DNA of 12,025 nt, taken from the NCBI GenBank assembly GCA_964617065.1, contig CAZTVM010000062.1, positions 1-12,025 on the forward strand, written 5' to 3'. Both the position numbers and the translations under genes were made by a program. This document shows positions 6,294 to 12,025 of the stretch, piece by piece. How positions within the stretch are numbered: the stretch's first letter is position 1; each line of letters starts with the position of its first letter. Origin of the DNA: JAVBNU01 sp964617065 (GTDB lineage Bacteria > Cyanobacteriota > Vampirovibrionia > Gastranaerophilales > Gastranaerophilaceae). The notes under the pieces were generated by a model that saw nothing but the letters and a program-made list of their open reading frames with translations, had not been told where the DNA came from and did no database searches.

Positions 6294-6542
6294 TTATTTA
6301 TAAGTTTCTAGTTTTTTACCTGTTTTTGAATATTTTGTAACTTTGCCTGAGGAGTCTTTTTTGTACGTGTATTCAAGCCCACCTTTTTTGTTGTATTGCT
6401 TAGTTGTTCCGTTGGAATAGCTTTTGGTGTAGCCTGTGGTAGCACCCTCGCTGTTTTTGATATATTTTTTAGTAGTTGTACTTGCAAAAGCAGTACTTGT
6501 AAGCATTGTAGAGATTAATGTTAATAATAAAAGTTTTTTCAT
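6294..6542 (-). CDS. Small secreted protein with Tyr/Gly/Lys-rich repeats
   Basis: The 82-residue product has a classical Sec signal peptide: MKK, a leucine-rich core, and an AFA-S cleavage site after residue ~20. The mature ~62 residues are short imperfect repeats of the type Y-(S/N)-K/N-x-G-x-x-x-x-Y/T-K (for example SYSNGTTKQYNKKGGLEYTY). They resemble the beta-hairpin repeats of MORN- or YD-type surface proteins, although no family can be named. It should act outside the cytoplasmic membrane. Its ATG is 3 nt after the stop of the helicase gene, and its Shine-Dalgarno (GAAGGG) lies within the helicase's last codons, so translation is coupled. An exported protein behind a DNA helicase is odd; the linkage may be accidental, created by rearrangement. 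Confidence 0.75.
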   Translation of the reverse strand: MKKLLLLTLISTMLTSTAFASTTTKKYIKNSEGATTGYTKSYSNGTTKQYNKKGGLEYTYKKDSSGKVTKYSKTGKKLETYK

Positions 6543-6545
6543 GAT

Positions 6546-8537
6546 TTACCCTTCTTGTTTGGTGCTCGATTCCGCCATTAGTTCATTTTTTATCTTAAGG
6601 TCATCTATGTATTTTAATAATTTATCAAGTTCTCTTTGTTGATTTTTAAACCAATCTGTTGACCATATACGATAAATTTTCCAATCTAACTTTTCTAACA
6701 CTTCTTGTCTTAATCTGTCTCTATCCCTTGCCGTGGCACTTGAATGATAACTAGCACCATCACATTCTATACCAAGGATAAATTTACCTGGATTTTTAAA
6801 ATCTCTTATGGCCATATCAATTTTATAACCGGAGCATCCAACTTGTGTTTTTACAGAAAGTCCAGCATCTCTTAAACCTTGACATACGGCTTCCTCAAAA
6901 GGTGAATCAAAATGGTCATCAATTTCAGTTTGAGTATTTGATATTAGTGCAACTTCCCCACGTTCTGCATATTCTAAGTACTGTTTTAATAGTTCAACGC
7001 CTCTTGAGTCTGTTTTATCAAGATTGAAATCGACATATCTAATTGCACTGAATAATTCTATTTTATATCTTGCTCTTGTTATTAGAACATTTAATCTTCT
7101 TTCCCCTCCATCTGAATTAAGAGGCCCAAAAAACATTGATAAAACACCATTTTGATTTTTAAAATACCCAATACTAATGATAATAACGTCTCTCTCATCG
7201 CCTTGTATTGATTCGAGATTTTTTACAAAAAATGGTTCTTTTTTTGTTTCACTAAAAAAATCTGCACAACTTCGGTCAGCATTTAATAATGAATTAATTT
7301 CAGATTCAATTAAATCTTTTTGTTTTATGTTAAATGTAGCAACTCCTAACGTACGATTTGGGAATCTTTTGGCATGTTCTAAAACTGCATTTGCAACAAT
7401 CTTTGCTTCTTCTAGTCTTGCATTAGCATCCGTTTTGGCAGAAGTTTCATGAAAGTTCCACTTAATACCCATTGTTTCAGAAGTCTCAACGGCACTAGGA
7501 AAAGTATAGAGCTCTTTATATAGGTGTTTATTAGAAAAAGCAATTAAATGTTCATCTCTACTACGATAATGCCATTTTAACATACATTTTGGAAATCCTG
7601 ATGTAGAACATTCATTTAAAATACTGTCTAAATCTTCATTGTCATCGTCATCTTCAAATAAGTCTTCGGTCGGTTCTGTTACAGTCTTGAAAAATGATGT
7701 TGGAGGCATTTGCATTGAGTCTCCTGCTACAATAAGCCTTTTTCCTCTTATCATTGACCCAATACAATCTTCAGTTGTAAGCTGTGATGCTTCATCAAAA
7801 ATAATATAATCAAATTCAAATAATTCAGGCTCTAATAATTGAGCAACGGTCAAAGGACTCATCATCAAACAAGGTTTTATTGATAATAACAAATTTGGCA
7901 TCATTTTAATAATTTGTCGTAATGATTTTCGAAGTCTTTGCATTTTTCCCTCTCGTTCAAGGGCTACTTTTTCTTTTTCAAATTGATTAAGACCATTTAT
8001 CATATTTGTTTTTAATTTTTCAATTAATCTTAATTTTGCGGTATTTATTAATGTTTTATCTAAATTTCTAAATTGAGAGATTAATTCAGAATGTTGACCA
8101 GAATTAAATTCTCTAAGGATATTACTTTTTTGATATACATAGTCATTTAACCACACTCTTAAAAATTGAATTTCAAAAGCAGCATCAATAAGATTAAAAT
8201 CGATGTTTTTCTCCAAAAACTTATTGTAAAAAATATCTAAATTTTCTTTTTGTATTTGCTCTAAAGCGTTTAAATATTGTGACCAAACGACTAAATTTTC
8301 AATGTCTAAATACATTTGAGATACTTTATTTTTAATTTCATTTATTGAAATGTTTTTACAATCTGAATTAAAAGCTTCTTGCCAATCAAAAATTGTTAAA
8401 TCAGTAAATTTTATTAATAATTCATTTATTTCCTTATATTCAAGGATTATATTGTTTTCTAATATTTTAAGTTTTGTAAAGGTGGATCTAAGGACACTGT
8501 CGTCAAATTTAAGCCTACTTAAAATTCCAGAATTATA
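6546..8537 (-). pseudogene. SF1 helicase with C-terminal PDDEXK-like nuclease domain, N-terminally truncated (no Walker A)
   Basis: The longest ATG-started frame is 589 residues (from 8315). The same frame stays open, with protein-like sequence but no ATG, up to a TGA at 8538-8540, so coding similarity extends to 8537. In the 589-residue numbering: the LLLSIKPCLMMSPLTVAQ stretch (142-159), motif II FDEASQ (173-178), motif III GDSMQMPPTSFF (198-209), WHYRSRDE (248-255), the motif V region ESIQGDERDV (368-377) and motif VI LNVLITRAR (408-416). The C-terminus (~470-575) is a Vsr/DUF559-like (REase MTES_1575-type) nuclease with FEEAV, KIDMAI, GIECDGASYHSS and RDRLRQEVL. Full-length relatives are much longer and carry the Walker A (GxGKS) loop in the missing N-terminal half. 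Without it the ATPase should be dead, although the nuclease domain is intact. Relatives occur in defence islands (general knowledge). No inner frameshift was seen, so the truncation looks recent. Confidence 0.85.
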
Positions 8538-8540
8538 TCA

Positions 8541-9015
8541 GATATATTTTTTCTTCTTAACACGGCTTTATTTCTTTAACTATTAAATTTTACTTCTGAA
8601 GCCCTTGCTATTACTGGGTTAAAATTTGCTTTAATTTTTTGATTGATATTTTGAAGGGTTTCAAATTGCAAAAACATCTTTTTGTATAAAATAGCCAAGA
8701 TGCTTGATACAAAAGCGTTTTCTATTGACGTATAAATTTACAAGCTTTATAATAAAAAAGGAATTAAATAAAGAAGGAATAAATAAGATATAAGTTTAAA
8801 TAAAAAAGTGAATATAAACTATAAAGAATATATTTACCTAAATTTTCACAAAACAATGTTAGCATATTTTCTTTATGGATGCAAATCGAAAATAGTAAAA
8901 GCACTAATAATTTATTAATTCTTTAGCATAGATTTTTGCGTACTTTTTTACACACTAGCTTACAAGTAACCTTAGGTAGGTCTATTTGTAATACTAAAAA
9001 TAGGAAAGGTAAATT
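8541..9015. other. Long intergenic stretch at the broken end of the helicase gene
   Basis: No gene is supported. On the minus strand a frame is open for 53 codons (8737-8576; residues such as MFLQFETLQNINQKIK), just upstream of the helicase break and in another frame. It does not look like the missing helicase half and may be a scrap of another gene. On the plus strand a GTG-started 36-codon frame (8808-8918) follows the promoter at 8725-8753 but lacks a good ribosome binding site. A -10-like TAATAC at 8989-8994 lies suitably for the 56-residue gene at 9016, though with no clear -35. A short palindrome ACCT-T-AGGT lies at 8969-8977. Confidence 0.4.
8725..8753 (+). promoter_or_regulatory. Near-consensus sigma-70 promoter with no clear gene
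   Basis: TTGACG (8725-8730), a 17-nt spacer and a perfect TATAAT (8748-8753). Transcription would start near 8760 and read toward the gene at 9016, giving a leader of about 255 nt, unless it drives an undetected small ORF or RNA. Purine-rich GAAGGA follows at 8773-8778 with no ATG close behind. Confidence 0.55.
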
Positions 9016-9186
9016 ATGATTAGAGAAAAATATCAAAACTTTTTGCGACAATTTGTAGACAAAAAATATCTACAAAAATACGAAATTGTAACCGTTCTTG
9101 GAGATAAGATATTAAACGGTTATTACATAGTTATTTTTGAAGTACAAGAAGATTTTACAAAAATATTTGAAGAATTGAAATGGTAG
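9016..9186 (+). CDS. Small protein of unknown function (56 residues)
   Basis: ATG 9016 is preceded by a good Shine-Dalgarno AGGAAAGG (9002-9009) with 6-nt spacing. The frame runs 56 codons to TAG at 9184-9186. The product (starting MIREKYQNFLRQFVDKKY) has helical charged ends and a central beta-like segment (ILNGYYIVIFEV). No signal peptide or membrane segment is seen, and I do not recognise it. Its last 7 nt overlap the start of the HNH-like gene (ATG at 9180) in another frame, a typical sign of translational coupling. It is probably co-produced with, and may bind or regulate, that protein (inference). Confidence 0.65.
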   Translation: MIREKYQNFLRQFVDKKYLQKYEIVTVLGDKILNGYYIVIFEVQEDFTKIFEELKW

Positions 9187-9851
9187 AAAAAAGAAGATTT
9201 ATGCTAGTTGAAAATATAGAAAAGCCCATATTGGTCGAACTTAAAGAATTAGCACATAGGGAAAATTATGTAACTTTTGAAAAGTTTAATTTAAAAAATT
9301 TTATTCCATTGAATTTGTATAAAAAAATTGCTAAAAATGGTTTGTATAAACTTGCAACAAAAGGCTTTGATAAAATCAACAGCCGTTTTGGGTTGCATCG
9401 GTTAGTATGCTCACTATTTTCTAATATTGAGCATATGGAAATTCATCATATAAACAAAATTCCAAACATTAATAATATCGTAAATCTACTGCCTGTAACG
9501 AAAGCTCTTAATGAAAAATTAGACCATAGTGATGATGAAACATTGGTAAAATTCTTACAGAAAGAATATAAAAGTAGTGTCATAAAAGCACCAAAACAAA
9601 CATTGGCACAAAATGATAGTATCATACTTAAAGTCTTAGGCCTAAAAGAAAAAGGTCTAAAAACTAAAAAAATTGTAAAATGTTTAAAATCAAAAATTAA
9701 ACAAACATCAGTATATAAAATTTCAAAAACTTTTTTCTACTCAAAAGAGTTTTTAAAATGGCTTGAAAGTGATATGAATAAACCCATTCAAGAGTTAGAC
9801 GAAAAATTTAGAAAAAGATGGGAAAGAATAATAGAGTTTGAATGTCTATAA
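9180..9851 (+). CDS. HNH-endonuclease-like protein with C-terminal helical DNA-binding region
   Basis: The 223-residue product has an HNH-like core at ~69-115: GLHRLVCSLF (71-80), then EIHHIN (87-92), N99 and VNLLPVT (101-107). This matches the pattern of phage and intron HNH enzymes ('vHRLV...evnHid.....N...NLe.vT'). The paired histidines 89-90 and Asn99 would be the metal-binding and catalytic residues. Residues ~145-195 look like a helix-turn-helix (VLGLKEKGLKTKKIVKCL), the usual site-recognition module of such proteins. The C-terminus is basic and helical. ATG 9180 overlaps the previous gene by 7 nt. As it stands just ahead of a serine recombinase, it may be a homing-type nuclease or an element-specific nicking or regulatory protein. 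Fold assignment is moderate; activity is untested. Confidence 0.7.
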   Translation: MVEKRRFMLVENIEKPILVELKELAHRENYVTFEKFNLKNFIPLNLYKKIAKNGLYKLATKGFDKINSRFGLHRLVCSLFSNIEHMEIHHINKIPNINNIVNLLPVTKALNEKLDHSDDETLVKFLQKEYKSSVIKAPKQTLAQNDSIILKVLGLKEKGLKTKKIVKCLKSKIKQTSVYKISKTFFYSKEFLKWLESDMNKPIQELDEKFRKRWERIIEFECL

Positions 9852-9861
9852 CATTTATAGA
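9845..9861. other. Hairpin at the end of the HNH-like gene
   Basis: TCTATAA (9845-9851) and TTATAGA (9855-9861) form a perfect 7-bp stem with a CAT loop, overlapping the stop codon. The stem is A+T-rich and lacks a T-tract directly after it, so it would be at best a weak terminator or an mRNA-end structure. Confidence 0.3.
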
Positions 9862-9892
9862 TATTGGGTTTATAAGTTATTTTAAATTGATT

Positions 9893-10021
9893 ATGAACAT
9901 AAAATATTACATTAGCCAAAACGCAATAATATCAAGAAAAATTTACCTTATAAATAAAGATTATGAAATCATGAGAAGTATACACTTAAGATTTATTATT
10001 GTAAATTCTCATAAAAATTAG
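9893..10021 (+). CDS. Doubtful 42-codon ORF
   Basis: ATG 9893 opens a frame of 42 codons ending at TAG 10019-10021 (start MNIKYYISQNAIISRK). There is no Shine-Dalgarno, no recognisable motif, and it contains the inverted repeat at 9971-10012. It fills the 348-nt space between the HNH-like gene and the recombinase together with the ORF at 10030. It may be non-coding regulatory or attachment-site DNA. Confidence 0.2.
   Translation: MNIKYYISQNAIISRKIYLINKDYEIMRSIHLRFIIVNSHKN
9971..10012. repeat. Interrupted inverted repeat upstream of the recombinase (candidate attachment or operator site)
   Basis: Perfect 7-bp arms ATGAGAA (9971-9977) and TTCTCAT (10006-10012) enclose 28 nt. The left arm runs into AAGT-ATAC-ACTT (9976-9987), a smaller palindrome. 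The total span of 42 bp is in the range of a large serine recombinase attachment site, and it lies 188 nt before that gene. A transcriptional operator is the alternative. Confidence 0.3.
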
Positions 10022-10029
10022 AGTTATAA

Positions 10030-10176
10030 ATGCAGATTAATGAATTAGAAATTATATATATCAAAAATGAGAGAGTTGCAAGTGAAGAAGAAAAAAAGAG
10101 TAAACTTGCAAGATTTATATACTTATTTGCTCAAATCGGATTAATTGAAGATAAAATGAGTGGATGTGAAGCCTAA
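10030..10176 (+). CDS. Small protein of unknown function (48 residues) preceding the recombinase
   Basis: ATG 10030 opens 48 codons to TAA 10174-10176. The product (start MQINELEIIYIKNERVASEE) is highly charged and predicted helical: an acidic/basic segment EEEKKSKLARF followed by an amphipathic stretch. It has no membrane segment or cysteine motif and is not recognised. The ribosome binding site is poor. It ends 23 nt before the recombinase ATG in the same direction. Small charged proteins next to integrases are sometimes directionality factors; that role is a guess based on position alone. Confidence 0.45.
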   Translation: MQINELEIIYIKNERVASEEEKKSKLARFIYLFAQIGLIEDKMSGCEA

Positions 10177-10199
10177 TATGTTTGTATTAAAATATAAAT

Positions 10200-11750
10200 A
10201 TGAAAAAAGCTGTTATATATGTAAGAGTTTCAACGGAAGAACAAGCAAAGCGTGGTTATAGTATTAATGCCCAGATAAAAGCATGTGAAGCTTATGCAAA
10301 TGAAAATAAGTGTGAAATAGTTAATATTTTTAAAGAAGAGGGCATAAGTGCAAAAACTTTGGAACGTCCTCAGCTAAATGCTCTTATTAAATACTGTAAA
10401 AAAAATAAAGACAAAATCAATCACATTATTTTTTGGAAATGGGATAGATTATCAAGAGGCGAACTTAAAGATTACGCAGATTTAGAAGACTTTTTTGCAG
10501 ATTGCAATGTATATCCATTATCAGCAACTGAATGCAATGAAGACTCTGCGGAAGGAGAGCTAATACGTTGGATTACCAAAGGTACAAGTAGATATGAATT
10601 AAGAAAAATTACAGACAGAACTAAACTAGGAATGAGAGAAAAAGCTGAAAACGGAGAATTTCCTGCTAAAGCTCCTATTGGGTATATCAATTATACAAAT
10701 CCTGATGGCAGTAAGAAAATTGTTATAGATAAAGAAAAGGCTATTTACATAAAAAGAGCTTTTGAATTATACGCTTATGAAAACTTTTCATATAAAAAAC
10801 TTGGAGAGGAACTGGCAAAAGACGGTTTTGTAGATAAAAACGGAAAAAAGTATCCACCAAGAAAATTTGAGTGGATGCTTAAAAATATATTTTATATTGG
10901 CAAATTTCAATGGAACAAGGTTATTTATGAAGGAAAACATGAGCCAATCGTTTCCAAAGATGTTTTTTATGCAGTTCAAAACAAATTAAATAACCCTAAA
11001 AATACAAGAAAACGTACTCATAATGTATACTTTGCATACAACAACCTCATAAAATGTGAACAATGTGGTTGTTATTTATCCGCACAATTAAAAAAAGGTG
11101 CTCATAACAGTGGAGAATATATTTATTATAATTGTACCGGCAAAAAAGGTGGCGATTGTAAAAAATTAACTTTAAAAAATGAGATTATTGAAAAATATTT
11201 AACCAAAATAATTGAAGATATATCTATACCAGCAGAGGTTATAGTTGGTATTAAAGATACCGTTTTTAGAATGCTAAAGGATATTGAAGAATTTGAATTT
11301 GAAAGTTCTTCAAATATAAATAACAAGATTATAAAATTAAAGAAAAGAATACAACAAAGCTATATTGATAAACTTGACAATAATTTACCTGTTGGAATGA
11401 CCGAAGAAGACTGGCAAAAAATGAATAAATCTTGGTATGAGGAAATTGACAAATACAACTTAAGACTGCAAGAAATCAATTTCAATACAAAAATAGTGTA
11501 TGGCAAAGTAGATTATTTATTGAATTGGTGTAGTAACTTACCAAAATATTTTACATTAGCAAAACCTGAAATAAAGAAACAAATTATAGAAACAATTACA
11601 GAATATATTGGCTTTGATGGTAAAAACTTAAACGTTAAACTTCATCCTATATTTGAAGAATTTCTAAACTTAGATAAAAAAGCATTTAAAAATGACCAAA
11701 AAATCGATTTGGACAGATATGACCAGACGGATAAAAACATTGCTATGTAA
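10200..11750 (+). CDS. Large serine recombinase (site-specific integrase)
   Basis: The 516-residue product is complete. The N-terminal resolvase domain (1-~145) starts AVIYVRVSTEEQAKRGYS with nucleophile Ser11 and includes the conserved KWDRLSR (80-86). The recombinase domain spans ~155-265 (APIGYINY at 158-165, NIFYIGKFQWNK at 229-240). A zinc-ribbon domain follows with Cys286, Cys289, Cys312 and Cys320. The C-terminal part is helical (~325-500), with coiled-coil character near 370-430. Such enzymes integrate and excise mobile elements by joining attP and attB without accessory DNA bending. There is no Shine-Dalgarno; TATAAA-like DNA lies directly before the ATG, so translation may be leaderless or inefficient. 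Its C-terminus is homologous to the relic at 198-455. The length is within the family range and no key residue is missing. Confidence 0.94.
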   Translation: MKKAVIYVRVSTEEQAKRGYSINAQIKACEAYANENKCEIVNIFKEEGISAKTLERPQLNALIKYCKKNKDKINHIIFWKWDRLSRGELKDYADLEDFFADCNVYPLSATECNEDSAEGELIRWITKGTSRYELRKITDRTKLGMREKAENGEFPAKAPIGYINYTNPDGSKKIVIDKEKAIYIKRAFELYAYENFSYKKLGEELAKDGFVDKNGKKYPPRKFEWMLKNIFYIGKFQWNKVIYEGKHEPIVSKDVFYAVQNKLNNPKNTRKRTHNVYFAYNNLIKCEQCGCYLSAQLKKGAHNSGEYIYYNCTGKKGGDCKKLTLKNEIIEKYLTKIIEDISIPAEVIVGIKDTVFRMLKDIEEFEFESSSNINNKIIKLKKRIQQSYIDKLDNNLPVGMTEEDWQKMNKSWYEEIDKYNLRLQEINFNTKIVYGKVDYLLNWCSNLPKYFTLAKPEIKKQIIETITEYIGFDGKNLNVKLHPIFEEFLNLDKKAFKNDQKIDLDRYDQTDKNIAM

Positions 11751-12025
11751 TTGAAAGTAAAACGCTGAAGTTTAGGCTGTGTCTTGATATTGAGGCAGTT
11801 CCGCCTTGACCATAAATGTGGAATCGAAATTAACAGAATTAACGATTTTTTACCATTATTTTTAACGCTTTTTCCTTTGAAAACATTATCAAAAGCCGTC
11901 TTTAGGCAACTTGTTTACTTCATCGGCGTAGGAATTTTTGGTAAATTTTCAATTACATTTTATGTAATCGAAGCAATATTTCCCCCTAGGTCGGAATTGT
12001 GTTTAAAACGATACTTTCGGCTTTT
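11751..12025. other. Unassigned right end of the window
   Basis: No gene is assigned. One plus-strand frame is open from after a TGA at about 11767 to the window edge (more than 80 codons, including FRQLVYFIGVGIFGKF) but has no ATG or ribosome binding site and no recognised motif. A 7-bp palindrome ATTACAT-TTT-ATGTAAT lies at 11952-11968. No terminator is seen after the recombinase. The local composition is slightly richer in G+C than the recombinase gene, so the boundary of the mobile element may lie here. Confidence 0.3.

Noticed and set aside
6236..6304. 22-codon plus-strand ORF
   Set aside because: It is very short, has no ribosome binding site, and overlaps the end of the secreted-protein gene.
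8350..8586. Plus-strand frame of 78 codons
   Set aside because: It is antisense to the helicase coding sequence, which has clear protein-like sequence in this stretch; no ribosome binding site.
1..12025. CRISPR array or tandem repeat tract
   Set aside because: No regularly spaced identical repeats were seen; the only repeated blocks are the G-rich copies and the TTTRCGAAC boxes.

Overview
This is a low-G+C bacterial accessory region with no core metabolic or ribosomal genes. Most genes are of mobile-element, toxin-like or defence-like types: two intact serine recombinases and the relic of a third, an ORF6N protein, a RhuM-Fic protein, a DUF4238 protein, a broken helicase-nuclease and an HNH-like protein. 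Some starts have good Shine-Dalgarno sequences (ORF6N, RhuM-Fic, the small resolvase, the 56-residue protein) and others have none. Together with the base composition this suggests a low-G+C, probably host-associated bacterium. From general resemblance, gut Gastranaerophilales (Melainabacteria) or Elusimicrobia are guesses only; no marker gene is present to test this.

Layout. (1) 1-455 is a gene graveyard: a C-terminal scrap that may be an IS3-type transposase relic, then the C-terminal tail of a large serine recombinase, clearly homologous to the tail of the intact recombinase at 10200-11750. (2) 559-3270, plus strand: an ORF6N-domain protein closed by a strong hairpin terminator, then RhuM-Fic and a DUF4238 protein 11 nt behind it, probably one operon. 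(3) 3257-5226, minus strand: a two-gene operon of unrecognised membrane-anchored proteins, converging on the DUF4238 gene with a 14-nt tail overlap. Its promoter is predicted to give an almost leaderless mRNA. (4) 5424-6023: a small Tn3/Hin-type resolvase with an excellent promoter and Shine-Dalgarno, preceded by repeated TTTRCGAAC boxes that look like a res/operator region. (5) 6294-8537, minus strand: a superfamily-1 helicase with a C-terminal PDDEXK-like nuclease domain, missing its N-terminal half including Walker A, followed after only 3 nt by a small secreted protein. (6) 8538-9015: mostly non-coding, with one near-consensus promoter. (7) 9016-11750, plus strand: a 56-residue protein overlapping an HNH-like protein, one or two very small ORFs, then an intact large serine recombinase. 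(8) 11751-12025: no assigned gene; one open plus-strand frame runs off the window.

How the parts fit (inference): the recombinases and relics imply repeated integration and decay at this locus. The most plausible candidates for an undescribed functional unit are the two-gene membrane operon (3257-5226) and the RhuM-Fic/DUF4238 pair facing it. The HNH/small-ORF/recombinase cluster is probably the mobility module of the newest element. The helicase-nuclease has the architecture of a DNA-processing defence protein but should be inactive as an ATPase here.
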